Positions 45,856 through 55,099 of a stretch of DNA of 64,000 nucleotides are shown here, piece after piece (the stretch's first letter is position 1; every line of letters begins with the position of its first letter). The position numbers were made by a program, and so were the translations under genes. Under the pieces are notes generated by a model. It was given only the letters and a program-made list of their open reading frames with translations. It was not told where the DNA came from and ran no database searches. Source of the stretch: Nereida sp. MMG025 (GTDB lineage: Bacteria; Pseudomonadota; Alphaproteobacteria; Rhodobacterales; Rhodobacteraceae); NCBI RefSeq assembly GCF_021654165.1, contig NZ_JAKFZN010000001.1:806001-870000 (forward strand), in the 5' to 3' direction.

Positions 45856-47634
45856 ATGATGACCAGTGACCAGATTATCCTTTTTTCGCTCTTTGGCGGC
45901 GTGTTTGCCATGCTGCTGTGGGGGCGCTTTCGTTATGATCTGGTGGCCTTCGCCGCGTTGATGATTGGTGTTGTCCTTGGTGTTGTTCCGACCAAGGACG
46001 CCTTTAGCGGATTTGGCCATCCCGCCACGCTTGTTGTGGCCTTGGTGCTGGTTGTGTCGGCAGGGCTGGTTCGCTCTGGCGCGGTCTATCTAATCACACG
46101 CACGCTGGTGGACAGCAGCCGCTCTTTGGGCGCGCACATTGCGCTGATGGGCGGGATTGGCGGTGTGCTGTCGGCCTTTATGAACAACGTGGCAGCCCTG
46201 GCTTTGCTGATGCCGGTCGACATTCAAACGGCCCGAAAAGCAGGGCGCGGCGTAGGGTTGTCACTTATGCCTTTGTCATTTTGCACCATTTTGGGCGGCA
46301 TGGTCACACTGATCGGCACGCCCCCCAACATCATTATTGCAACCATCCGCGAAGAAAGCCTTGGCGCACCATTCAAGATGTTCGACTTTGCCCCCGTCGG
46401 CGGGATCACCGCGCTGGCAGGGCTTGCTTTTGTGGCCCTTGTGGGGTGGCGATTTATCCCGCAGCGCAACGTCCAAGACCACGCACTTTCCGAAGATTTC
46501 GCCAGCTATCTTGCAGAATTGACGGTGCCAGAGGGCTCGAAATTCATTGATCAAACCCTTACCGATCTTGAAGAGCTGGCTGAAAAAAACGATGTGGCCC
46601 TGATTGGCTTGATCCGCGATGGCAAAAGGTTGCGCGGCTTGGCCCGCAACCGCGCGTTGCGCGCAGGCGATGCACTGGTCATTGAGGCAACCCCCGATGC
46701 CTTGGATGAATTTCGCGCGGCCCTATCGCTCGATTTTGCGGATGAAAAGCGCGAAGAATTGCTGCGTGCGGATGGCGCGGGCCTGAATGTGATTGAAGTT
46801 GTCGTCGCCGAAAACTCCCGCTTGAACGGACGGACAGCGCAGTCGGTGGGGCTTGCATGGCGGCGCCGCACGGTTCTGATGGGCATCAGCCGCGAAGGCA
46901 AAGCCATTACCAGCCAGATCCGCAAAACCCCCTTGCGGGCAGGCGATATCCTGCTGTTGCTGGTGCCCGAAGGGACCGAAGCAGATGTCACCGATTGGCT
47001 TGGATGTCTGCCACTGGCCGACCGCGGCTTGGCCGTGACAAAGGACGAAAAGGTCTGGATCGCCATTGGCCTGTTTGCTGCCGCAGTTGTCGCGGCGTCG
47101 CTTGGATGGGTCTACCTTCCCATCGCGCTTGGCATCGTGGTCGTCGGTTTTGTGCTTTTGAAAATTATTCCGATTACGGAAGTGTATGACCACATCGAAT
47201 GGCCCGTTGTGGTGCTGCTTGGGTCCATGATCCCGTTGGGGGCCGCACTTGAAACAAGCGGCGGGACGCAGTTGATCGCAGGCTCCCTTTTGACATTGAC
47301 CGAAGGGCTGCCCGCTTGGGCGATTTTGACCGTTCTGATGGTCGTCACGATGACCTTGTCCGATGTGCTGAACAACACCGCCACCACCATTGTCGCCGCA
47401 CCCATTGGCATTCAGATGGCGCAATCGCTTGGCGTCAGCCCTGATCCCTTTTTAATGGCCGTGGCGATTGCAGCCTCGGCCGCCTTCCTGACCCCGATTG
47501 GTCACAAGAATAATACGCTGATCCTTGGCCCCGGCGGCTATGGGTTTGGGGACTACTGGCGCATGGGGCTGCCGCTTGAGATCATCGTGGTGGGTGTTTC
47601 TATCCCCGCCATCTTGGTGTTCTGGCCGCTCTAA
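45856..47634 (+). CDS. SLC13 family permease with RCK_C domains (copy 1)
   Basis: A 592-residue inner-membrane transporter. The two membrane halves flank two cytosolic RCK_C (TrkA-C) regulatory domains at about residues 210-380 (KFIDQTLTDLEELAEKNDV, RLRGLARNRALRAGDALV, LNGRTAQSVGLAWRRRTVL). The SLC13 membrane motifs are FMNNVAALALLMPV and the C-terminal LTPIGHKNNTLILGPGGYGF. The family includes sodium-dependent sulfate and dicarboxylate carriers; the RCK_C-containing subgroup is mostly linked to sulfate. Its stop overlaps the convergent SLC13 paralogue by four bases. Substrate not defined. Confidence 0.87.
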   Translation: MMTSDQIILFSLFGGVFAMLLWGRFRYDLVAFAALMIGVVLGVVPTKDAFSGFGHPATLVVALVLVVSAGLVRSGAVYLITRTLVDSSRSLGAHIALMGGIGGVLSAFMNNVAALALLMPVDIQTARKAGRGVGLSLMPLSFCTILGGMVTLIGTPPNIIIATIREESLGAPFKMFDFAPVGGITALAGLAFVALVGWRFIPQRNVQDHALSEDFASYLAELTVPEGSKFIDQTLTDLEELAEKNDVALIGLIRDGKRLRGLARNRALRAGDALVIEATPDALDEFRAALSLDFADEKREELLRADGAGLNVIEVVVAENSRLNGRTAQSVGLAWRRRTVLMGISREGKAITSQIRKTPLRAGDILLLLVPEGTEADVTDWLGCLPLADRGLAVTKDEKVWIAIGLFAAAVVAASLGWVYLPIALGIVVVGFVLLKIIPITEVYDHIEWPVVVLLGSMIPLGAALETSGGTQLIAGSLLTLTEGLPAWAILTVLMVVTMTLSDVLNNTATTIVAAPIGIQMAQSLGVSPDPFLMAVAIAASAAFLTPIGHKNNTLILGPGGYGFGDYWRMGLPLEIIVVGVSIPAILVFWPL

Positions 47635-49412
47635 AACGACCAGATGAGCGGGATAACCGCCGAGGCCAGTATGCCGACCGACAAATTAAGCGGGATCCCG
47701 ACCCGCATGAAATCGGTGAAGGAATAACCGCCTGGTCCGTACACCAGCATGTTGGTCTGATAGCCGATCGGCGTTGCGAAACTTGCACTGGCTGCGACCA
47801 TCACGGCGACCACCAAAGGACGCGGATCAATCCCAAGCTGCGCGGCCACGCCAATCGCGATGGGCGTCACAACCACAGCCACCGCATTGTTGCTGACCAG
47901 TTCGGTCAGCACCGACGTGATCAGATAGATGACCCAGACCAACAGGAATGGGGGCAGCACACGCAAAACAGGTTCCACCGCGCCAACGATCAGCGCAACC
48001 GCACCCGACGCATCCAGCGCCGCACCAATTGCCAGCATCGAGAAAATCAACGCCAGCAAACGCCCATCGACAAAACCAAAGGCCTCTTCTGCATCGATGC
48101 ACCGCGTGACCAGAACCAAGGCCACTGCAAGGATTGCCAGAAGGAAAATGGGCGCAACGCCAAAGCCTGCAAGTGCAACGATCCCCACAAGGGCCGCAAT
48201 CGCGATAGGCGCATGACGGCGGCGCAGCGCACGTTCTGTCGGTTGGCTGACATCCACCAGATCCATTTCGCTGGCCAGTCTTTGGATATCTGCCGGTGCC
48301 CCTTCGATCAAAAGCGTGTCACCCACCCGCACGACCAGATCATCCAACTGGCGCCCGATGTTCTGATTTCGCCGATGCACCGCCAACGGATAGACGCCAT
48401 AGCGCCGTCGCAGACGCATTGCGCCAAGCGAACGGCCCACCATTTTGCACCCCGGAGTGATCAGCACCTCGACGGTAGAGGTTTCAACGGACGAAAGTTT
48501 ATCCACCGTTGTCACCTCGCGGCTGGCCTGCAGGCCCAACAGCTCGGACATTTCGGTGCGCAAAACCACGCGGTCCCCGCCTTGCAATTCGACACTTGGC
48601 AGATCGCGGCGCAGCGATGCGTCACCGCGCAGCACATCGATCAACCGCACGCCTTCGCGTTTGAACAAATCAACATTGACCACCTTTTGCCCAATGAGGT
48701 TTGACCCTTCGGGCAAGGCAACTTCGGTAAAGAATTTCATCTTTGACCGGTCACTCAGCATCCCCGCCATTGAGTCGCGATCAGGCAAAAGTGCGGGCGC
48801 AATCACGCCCAGATAGACCATGCCCCAGATGACCAGAATAATGCCCAGAGGGGTGACCTCAAAAATGCTAAAGGGCTCCAAGCCTTGCTCGCGCGCCACA
48901 CCGTCAACCAACAGGTTCGTGGACGTGCCGATCAGCGTCAGCGTGCCGCCCAGAACCGCCGCATAACTCAGCGGGATCAGTAGTTTGGAAGGCTTCGTGC
49001 CAAGCTTTTTGGCCAATTGGATAAACACAGGGATCATCACAACAACCACAGGCGTATTTGATACAAACGCACTCGCAATCACGACAAAGGCGATAAGAGC
49101 CGCAACAGCCATGCGCGGGTTACTATCAACGTTCTTTTCGGCATATTGCGTAAAGGCCGCCAACGCGCCCGTGCGCACCAAAGCCCCCATCACGATAAAC
49201 ATTGCCGCAATCGTCCAGGGTGCGGGGTTGGACAAAACCGCCAGCGCATTGTCATAGGGCAGAACACCCAGGATCAGCATAAGCGCAACGCCCAAAATGG
49301 CGGTCACTTCCGTTGGAAACGTCTCGCGCACAAACAGCACGAACATCATGATCACCACGGTCAGTGTCAAAACCGCCTGGCCCGTTTGCGAAAAGTCGAA
49401 AAGATAGGTCAT
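47631..49412 (-). CDS. SLC13 family permease with RCK_C domains (copy 2)
   Basis: A 593-residue paralogue of the preceding convergent gene with the same plan: membrane half with FVSNTPVVVVMIPVFIQL, two RCK_C domains (NLIGQKVVNVDLFKREGV and CKMVGRSLGAMRLRRRY), and a second half ending ATPIGYQTNMLVYGPGGYSF. LVSNNAVAVVVTPIAIGV is a conserved Asn-Asn motif. Probable anion carrier, possibly sulfate. Its start overlaps the preceding EamA gene by four bases (ATGA), making it the last gene of a five-gene unit that begins with mgtE. The two proteins differ enough that recent duplication is unlikely. Confidence 0.87.
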   Translation of the reverse strand: MTYLFDFSQTGQAVLTLTVVIMMFVLFVRETFPTEVTAILGVALMLILGVLPYDNALAVLSNPAPWTIAAMFIVMGALVRTGALAAFTQYAEKNVDSNPRMAVAALIAFVVIASAFVSNTPVVVVMIPVFIQLAKKLGTKPSKLLIPLSYAAVLGGTLTLIGTSTNLLVDGVAREQGLEPFSIFEVTPLGIILVIWGMVYLGVIAPALLPDRDSMAGMLSDRSKMKFFTEVALPEGSNLIGQKVVNVDLFKREGVRLIDVLRGDASLRRDLPSVELQGGDRVVLRTEMSELLGLQASREVTTVDKLSSVETSTVEVLITPGCKMVGRSLGAMRLRRRYGVYPLAVHRRNQNIGRQLDDLVVRVGDTLLIEGAPADIQRLASEMDLVDVSQPTERALRRRHAPIAIAALVGIVALAGFGVAPIFLLAILAVALVLVTRCIDAEEAFGFVDGRLLALIFSMLAIGAALDASGAVALIVGAVEPVLRVLPPFLLVWVIYLITSVLTELVSNNAVAVVVTPIAIGVAAQLGIDPRPLVVAVMVAASASFATPIGYQTNMLVYGPGGYSFTDFMRVGIPLNLSVGILASAVIPLIWSF

Positions 49413-50299
49413 GAGCGCTCGTATTTGCGTGGCTGCACCAAAAACAACCCAGTGAACATTAGGCCCAAGGCCGCCCAGATGTAAGGGCTATATGCCTCCG
49501 ACAACAGCAATATCGCCCAAACTATTCCAAAGCCCGTGACCAGATAGCTGACCTGCACCGCAAAGACCGCCCCCGCACGTCCCACCAACCAGACATAGCC
49601 CGTGTAGGCAAAGGCGTGCAGCACGGCACTGGCGACCAATCCACCGTCCGGTGCACCATAGGGCGGACGCGGATCAATCCACTGCCCTGTTGCTAAAGTC
49701 AGAAAAAGCGCAAGAACCGCACCGATGGACGATGCCCCGAACAGCACCTGAACTGCATCCAACCCGTGCGTTCCCCACTTGGAAACGATGTTGCCTTCGC
49801 TGGCGTAAAAGATCGGGGCGACCAATGCCACCATGACCCACCCCACCATCGCAGGATCTGGCAAACTGGCCTTGGGCAAGGCGATCAAAGCCACGCCCAC
49901 CAAACCAAGCGACAAGCCGATCAACCGCACCCCCGAAAACCGCTCTAGCCCCAAAACCAAAGCAATCGGAAAGGCCAGCATCGGAACCAATGACAGGACA
50001 ATCGACATAACACCTGACGGCAAATGCGCCGCGGCCTGATAACTGGCCGAATTCGGCAAAACCGTGCCGATCAATGCAATCATCGTCAAAAATGCCAACC
50101 GTGATCGCGTCAGCTTGAACCACGCGCCGCGCATCCAGGTTACAGTGCCCAAAAGCACAGCGCCGATCACCATCTGCCAAAAGATCAGCCCGAAATGCTG
50201 ATACCCCTCTGACACAGCAACCTTTGCCATAGGCTGCGTCATGCCCCATGCGGCGCCAATCGCAATCAGCGCGGCCAGCAAGACCCATCGCTGCCTCAT
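49409..50299 (-). CDS. EamA/DMT family transporter
   Basis: A 296-residue protein with ten helices in two EamA repeats (LLAALIAIGAAWGMTQPMA and VMVALVAPIFYASEGNIVSK). The N-terminal MRQRWVLLA fixes the start at the ATG at 50299; the frame extends upstream into the ymdB end without a family match. The substrate is not known. It lies between ymdB and the SLC13 gene in a tight minus-strand operon, overlapping the latter by four bases. Confidence 0.82.
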   Translation of the reverse strand: MRQRWVLLAALIAIGAAWGMTQPMAKVAVSEGYQHFGLIFWQMVIGAVLLGTVTWMRGAWFKLTRSRLAFLTMIALIGTVLPNSASYQAAAHLPSGVMSIVLSLVPMLAFPIALVLGLERFSGVRLIGLSLGLVGVALIALPKASLPDPAMVGWVMVALVAPIFYASEGNIVSKWGTHGLDAVQVLFGASSIGAVLALFLTLATGQWIDPRPPYGAPDGGLVASAVLHAFAYTGYVWLVGRAGAVFAVQVSYLVTGFGIVWAILLLSEAYSPYIWAALGLMFTGLFLVQPRKYERS

Positions 50300-50366
50300 C
50301 GGGCCAAGGTCCACATCTTCTTTTGTTTCCAAATATCCGCGCCGCAGGCTCCTGCCTGTGCCAGCA

Positions 50367-51182
50367 TCACATCGGTCCGCATTGTGCCAGCCGCCCGCCT
50401 TGCCGCACCATTTCGACACGCACAGCCTTGCCGGTTGCATCATCGGTTTCCACAAACAGCCCGGACAAGGTGGCATCGCCCTTGGCTGGCACGAAACGTC
50501 CTTTGCCCATGCCTGTCACAAAGCGACGCATCGGCTCTGCAGTTTCCATCCCGATAACCGAGTTATAATCGCCGCACATGCCCGCATCCGCTTGAAACGC
50601 GGTGCCTTTGGGCAAAATCTGCGCATCAGCTGTCGGGATATGGGTGTGCGTGCCGACAACCATGCTTGCACGGCCATCGCAAAAATGGCCCATACCCATT
50701 TTTTCCGAGGTCGCCTCGCAGTGCACATCCACCAAAATTGCATGAACCTGCCCCCCAAGCGGGTGGCGCGTCAACACAGCATCCACGGCGGAAAACGGAT
50801 CGTCAAAGGCGCGTTTCATAAACACCTGCCCCAATACCTGCATCACCATAATGCGCTTGCCGCGGGCCGTTTCAAAGACCCGCACACCCCGACCAGGCGC
50901 TTGTTTGGCAAAGTTCAGCGGACGAATGATCCGCGTTTCGCTTTCCGCAAACTGGAGCATATCGCGCTGGTCAAAGGCATGATCACCAAGGGTCAGGCAA
51001 TCCACACCTGCGCCAAGCAATAGCCTGGCATGATCTGCAGACAGCCCTGCGCCATTGGTCGCGTTCTCGCCATTGACGACCACAAAATCAAGCGCCCAGT
51101 CCTCACGCAGTTTTGGCAAACGCGATACGATTGCGTCGCGACCTGCGCGCCCAACAACATCGCCCAGAAACAAAATTTTCAT
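50367..51182 (-). CDS. ymdB: YmdB family metallophosphoesterase
   Basis: A 271-residue calcineurin-like phosphodiesterase. Motifs in order are MKILFLGDVVGRAGRDA, VNGENATNGAGL (metal-binding Asn/Glu), LTLGDHAFDQRD, LVDVHCEATSEKMGMG and VVGTHTHIPTADAQI. YmdB enzymes cleave 2',3'-cyclic nucleotides and affect RNA turnover or development in other bacteria; the role here is not known. Start overlaps the fau stop (ATGA), so it is part of the mgtE-fau-ymdB operon. Confidence 0.9.
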   Translation of the reverse strand: MKILFLGDVVGRAGRDAIVSRLPKLREDWALDFVVVNGENATNGAGLSADHARLLLGAGVDCLTLGDHAFDQRDMLQFAESETRIIRPLNFAKQAPGRGVRVFETARGKRIMVMQVLGQVFMKRAFDDPFSAVDAVLTRHPLGGQVHAILVDVHCEATSEKMGMGHFCDGRASMVVGTHTHIPTADAQILPKGTAFQADAGMCGDYNSVIGMETAEPMRRFVTGMGKGRFVPAKGDATLSGLFVETDDATGKAVRVEMVRQGGRLAQCGPM

Positions 51183-51739
51183 CGCGCCACCTCAATTATG
51201 TCTGCGTCTGTCACGATCAGATCAAGCGGTTGGTCCGTAGGTTCAAGCGGCACCGCATCAAGGCACTGTGCACCATAAGCAAAGCCGATGGCCAATGTTG
51301 CTTTGCGCGCACGCAGCATTTCTAACGTGCGGTCATAAAACCCGCCACCATAGCCCAACCGCCCGCCACGGCGATCAAATGCCACCAGCGGAACGATGAC
51401 AACTTCTGGCACAATCGTGTCACCTTTTGCAGGCACCAGCGCTTTGAACGGGCCTTCCACCATTTCCGCATCTGGTGTCCATGCGCGAAAGCCGAGCGGC
51501 TGGTCCTTGCCCTCAATAACCGGAAGGCAGACAGGACCATGCGCTGCGGCCTCTTCCAAAGCAGGGCGCGGGTCAATCTCTGTGTTGATGGGCCAATATC
51601 CCGCAAGCGGCACACCGCGATATCCCGCAAGAACCGAACTCAGCAGCCCCGCGCCCGCGCCATGATCGGCGGCATGCGCCGCCTTGCGCGCCGCAAAGGC
51701 CTTGGCCCGCGCGTCGGACTTCACATTTTGCAGGCTCAC
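51179..51739 (-). CDS. fau: 5-formyltetrahydrofolate cyclo-ligase
   Basis: Converts 5-formyl-THF to 5,10-methenyl-THF with ATP. The 186-residue protein shows GVPLAGYWPINTEIDPRP, VIVPLVAFDRRGGRLGYGGGFYDR (the GYGGGFYDR substrate/nucleotide loop) and TLAIGFAYGAQCLDAVP. Length is normal. The start codon is GTG at 51739, overlapping the stop of mgtE (GTGA), and its stop overlaps ymdB. It sits between an Mg2+ channel and a metallophosphoesterase, an arrangement likely reflecting operon convenience rather than shared function. Confidence 0.9.
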   Translation of the reverse strand: MSLQNVKSDARAKAFAARKAAHAADHGAGAGLLSSVLAGYRGVPLAGYWPINTEIDPRPALEEAAAHGPVCLPVIEGKDQPLGFRAWTPDAEMVEGPFKALVPAKGDTIVPEVVIVPLVAFDRRGGRLGYGGGFYDRTLEMLRARKATLAIGFAYGAQCLDAVPLEPTDQPLDLIVTDADIIEVAR

Positions 51740-53118
51740 AACAACATCACCCCTGCCAAACCAAGGAAGGCAAAAAAACCGACAACATCTGTGACCGTGG
51801 TAACAAACGCCCCAGAGGCCAGCGCAGGGTCCACGCCCATTTTTTCCAAGATAACAGGCACCACCGTGCCAGCCAGTCCCGCCACCACCAGGTTGACCAC
51901 CATGGCAACACCGATCACCACGCCCAATATCGGCGTGCCAAACCAGATCACGCCGACAATCCCCATCACAACGGCAAAGATCAGACCATTGACCAGCCCC
52001 ACAAGCACCTCGCGTCGGATCACACGCCAGACGTTGCTGCCCGTCAGGTCTTTGGTGGCAATGGCACGTACCGCAACCGTCAATGATTGCGTCCCCGCGT
52101 TTCCGCCCATACTGGCCACAATCGGCATCAGCACGGCCAAGGCCACAAATTGCGCAATGATCTCTTCAAACTGCGCAATCACCAAAGAGGCCAAAATCGC
52201 TGTCACCAAATTAACGGCCAGCCACGGGAAACGGCGCTTTGTTGTCTCGATCACCTTATCGGTCAACGATCCTTCGCCCACACCCGCAAGACGCAGGATG
52301 TCTTCTTCATGCTCATCATCCAATACGGCCATCGCGTCGTCGATCGTGATGACGCCGACCAGACGGTCATCCGCATCCACAACGGGTGCAGAAATCAGGT
52401 GATATTGATTAAAGGCATAAGCCACATCTTCTTCGTCCTGATCCACGCGGAAGGTGCGAAAACTGTCTTCGGTCAAATCGGTCAGGGGCACATTGCGCCG
52501 CGCGCCAAGCAGTTTGCCAAGGGTGATATACCCCACAGGCTTCAGACGCGGATCCACCAGCACCATATGGTAAAACTGTTCTGGCAGCGTCTCTTCAGAG
52601 CGCAGGAAATCAATCGCGGCCCCTACTGTCCAATGCTCTGGCGCCATGACAACTTCGCGCTGCATCAAGCGCCCTGCAGATTCCTCGGGGTAGCTCAGCG
52701 ATTGTTCAACGGCCACGCGGTCCGCATCATCCAGCGCATCCAGAACCGCGTCTTGCTGTGCGTCGTCCAGATCTTCAATCAGATCAACGACATCATCACT
52801 TTCCAGATCACGGACCGCATCGGCCAGCTCTTGTGGGTCAAGCGCGTCGATAACCTCTTCGCGCAGGCTTTCTTCAAGCTCTGACAGAATATCGCCGTCA
52901 ACACCGCCCTTCCAGATCGCCAACAGGCGACTGCGTTCGCCTTCGCCGATCTGCTCAAGATAGTCGGCCACATCGGCGGGGTGCAGCGGATCAAGCAGCG
53001 CATCGACGGCTTCGGGATTGCCGGCTTCCACTGCCGAACGGATGGCAAAGGCCATACGCGGATCAAGTGTGTAGCCGCTGGCGTCGCCGCCTTTTTCCTG
53101 TTCCGGTCTGTCGCTCAT
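51736..53118 (-). CDS. mgtE: Magnesium transporter MgtE
   Basis: A 460-residue Mg2+ channel. Residues about 20-140 are the MgtE N superhelical domain with repeats of acidic segments (VDALLDPLHPADVADYLEQI, LEDLDDAQQDAVLDALDD). Residues about 145-270 are a tandem CBS pair (AGRLMQREVVMAPEHWTV, LVGVITIDDAMAVLDDEHEE). The C-terminal five helices carry the pore signature SMGGNAGTQSLTVAVRAIA. Binding of Mg2+ between the CBS and N domains closes the channel. I chose the second of two consecutive ATGs (53118) downstream of an ACGGGGG site. It is the first gene of the mgtE-fau-ymdB-eamA-slc13 unit. Confidence 0.93.
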   Translation of the reverse strand: MSDRPEQEKGGDASGYTLDPRMAFAIRSAVEAGNPEAVDALLDPLHPADVADYLEQIGEGERSRLLAIWKGGVDGDILSELEESLREEVIDALDPQELADAVRDLESDDVVDLIEDLDDAQQDAVLDALDDADRVAVEQSLSYPEESAGRLMQREVVMAPEHWTVGAAIDFLRSEETLPEQFYHMVLVDPRLKPVGYITLGKLLGARRNVPLTDLTEDSFRTFRVDQDEEDVAYAFNQYHLISAPVVDADDRLVGVITIDDAMAVLDDEHEEDILRLAGVGEGSLTDKVIETTKRRFPWLAVNLVTAILASLVIAQFEEIIAQFVALAVLMPIVASMGGNAGTQSLTVAVRAIATKDLTGSNVWRVIRREVLVGLVNGLIFAVVMGIVGVIWFGTPILGVVIGVAMVVNLVVAGLAGTVVPVILEKMGVDPALASGAFVTTVTDVVGFFAFLGLAGVMLL

Positions 53119-53215
53119 CATGCCCCCGTTTGATGGGCAATGTAGCCCTGCCGCGCGGCAGACAACAGAGCAAACACGCATTGTAGAGCGCAGTTTTCCC
53201 GCCTAACCTGCCGAC

Positions 53216-54505
53216 ATGACCGAAACTGTGCTTCTTGGCCAAATTCTACGCTTTACCGGCGATCCATTTAAGGGTGACCCAGTTGATGCAACCCGCATCG
53301 AAAGCGCAGGTGCCGTCGTCATTGACCATGGCAAAATCGTGCAAACAGGCCCTGCCGCGGACATGCAGGCGCAGTACCCAAATGCCACTGTGATCAATCA
53401 TGGTGACGATCTTTTATTGGCGGGATTTGTGGACGCCCATGTGCATTATCCGCAGACGCGCATCATTGCCTCTTGGGGCAAGCGTCTGATCGATTGGCTT
53501 AACAGCTACACGTTTCCCGAAGAAATCAGGCTGGCTGACCCCGCCTATGCCCGCGCGATTGCCAGCGATTATCTGGACCTTGCACTCGCCCACGGCACGA
53601 CCACGGTGTGCAGCTTTTGCACCAGTGCGCCCACATCCGTCACCGCGTTTTTCGAAGCCGCCGCCAGCCGCAACATGGCGGTTGTGGCGGGCAAAACCTG
53701 TATGGACCGAAACGCCCCCGATGCGCTAACCGATACGCCGCAACGCGCCTACGATGAAAGCAAAACGCTGCTGGACCGCTGGCATGGGGCGGGGCGCGCA
53801 CGCTATGCGATTACGCCGCGATTCTCCCCCACCTCAAGCCGCGAGCAACTGGAGGCGTTGGGCGCGCTTTGGGCCGAACGGCCTGAATGTCTGATGCAGA
53901 CCCACCTGTCTGAACAAGTGGATGAGGTCGCTTGGGTCCGCACCCTTTTCCCGCAGGCCCACGACTACCTTGATACCTATGAACACGCAGGGCTTTTGGG
54001 GCAGCGGGGGCTCTATGGGCACGCCATTCATCTGGCACCACGTGAAATTGACAGACTGTCAGAGGTTGGCGCGGCCCTTGTGCATTGCCCCACTTCAAAC
54101 ACCTTTATCGGCTCGGGGTTGTTTGAGATGGCCAAACTGAAGGCGCGTCATATCTCTGTCGGATTGGCCACGGACACAGGGGGTGGTTCCAGTTTTTCGA
54201 TGCTGCGCACGATGGCCGCCGCTTATGAGATCGGACAGTTGTGCGGCACGCCCCTGCATGCAGCACAGCTGCTTTATCTGGCGACCGAAGGATCTGCGCG
54301 CGCGCTTCATATGCACCACGATGTGGGCACGCTGGCCGAAGGATCGGCCGCGGATATCTGCGTGCTTGATCTGAGGAGCACGCCCGCCATCAGCCAAAGG
54401 GCACACCGCGCACAGGGCTTTTGGGACGCGGTGTTTCCCACGTTGATGATGGGCGATGACCGCGCGGTGCGTCAGGTTTATATCGCGGGACGTGCCGTCC
54501 TTTAG
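53216..54505 (+). CDS. guaD: Guanine deaminase
   Basis: Deaminates guanine to xanthine. The 429-residue amidohydrolase has the zinc motif LAGFVDAHVHYPQTRI (HxH), the guanine-specific IDWLNSYTFPEE with the conserved Asn/Thr, THLSEQVDEVAWV, YGHAIHLAPREIDRL and ATDTGGGSSFSMLRTM. This matches GuaD rather than the AtzA/TrzN group. Divergent from mgtE; 97 bases between. The neighbouring 8-oxoguanine deaminase at 55668 gives a purine-catabolism context. Stop at 54503-54505, convergent with a CAP gene. Confidence 0.92.
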   Translation: MTETVLLGQILRFTGDPFKGDPVDATRIESAGAVVIDHGKIVQTGPAADMQAQYPNATVINHGDDLLLAGFVDAHVHYPQTRIIASWGKRLIDWLNSYTFPEEIRLADPAYARAIASDYLDLALAHGTTTVCSFCTSAPTSVTAFFEAAASRNMAVVAGKTCMDRNAPDALTDTPQRAYDESKTLLDRWHGAGRARYAITPRFSPTSSREQLEALGALWAERPECLMQTHLSEQVDEVAWVRTLFPQAHDYLDTYEHAGLLGQRGLYGHAIHLAPREIDRLSEVGAALVHCPTSNTFIGSGLFEMAKLKARHISVGLATDTGGGSSFSMLRTMAAAYEIGQLCGTPLHAAQLLYLATEGSARALHMHHDVGTLAEGSAADICVLDLRSTPAISQRAHRAQGFWDAVFPTLMMGDDRAVRQVYIAGRAVL

Positions 54506-54511
54506 GCAATC

Positions 54512-55027
54512 CTAGCAGGGTTTGGCCGCCAGATAGACCCATTTGTCACCCACAGACGCGATGCCGTATTCCGTCACGCGCGTGTTCAAGAACACTTTGC
54601 GGTGGGCCGAAGAGGTCAGCCACGCTTCAAACACAGCCGCTTCTGATGGAAACTTTTCGGCGATGTTTTCGCCCGTCGAACATGCCTTGTAGCCTTGCCT
54701 TTTGATACGGTCACGCATAGTGCGCCCGCGCCGATCTGTGTGCGACAGATAGCTGTTTTCAAACATATCTTTGGCATGCAACTCGGCCGCTTTGTCCAAT
54801 TTGGCATTGCGCACCAATGCCTTGCGCCCGTTTTGTGCGCGGTAGGCATTCAGCCGCGATCCGAATTGCCCTGTGGCCTTGGAGACCTGCGCAAAGGTCT
54901 CTCCATCCACCGCGACAAGCTCGTCAGGTATGTTCGAGGTCGAGATTGGAATGCAGCCTGCACTGGCACAGATCGCCAACACGGCAGCAAGTTTGGGTAG
55001 ACGAAATTGCGAAATAGAAAAAGACAT
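54512..55027 (-). CDS. CAP-domain protein 1 (SCP/PR1-like)
   Basis: A 171-residue protein, first of two tandem CAP proteins. The N-terminus (LPKLAAVLAICASAGC) has a lipoprotein-like signal ending CASAGC, so the protein may be lipid-anchored. The CAP domain has LNAYRAQNGRKALVRNAKLDKAAELHAKDM with the first metal His, YLSHTDRRGRTMRDRI, GYKACSTGENIAEKF and SSAHRKVFLNTRVTEYGI with the second His. Bacterial CAP proteins are extracytoplasmic and of uncertain function. The ATG at 55027 is preceded by AGAGAG. Confidence 0.82.
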   Translation of the reverse strand: MSFSISQFRLPKLAAVLAICASAGCIPISTSNIPDELVAVDGETFAQVSKATGQFGSRLNAYRAQNGRKALVRNAKLDKAAELHAKDMFENSYLSHTDRRGRTMRDRIKRQGYKACSTGENIAEKFPSEAAVFEAWLTSSAHRKVFLNTRVTEYGIASVGDKWVYLAAKPC

Positions 55028-55099
55028 GACAACTCTCTGAAACTGGTAGGTGGCAAAGGCTAGCACAGCCAGCCTATGCCGTCATCCGTCCCTTTGGAT

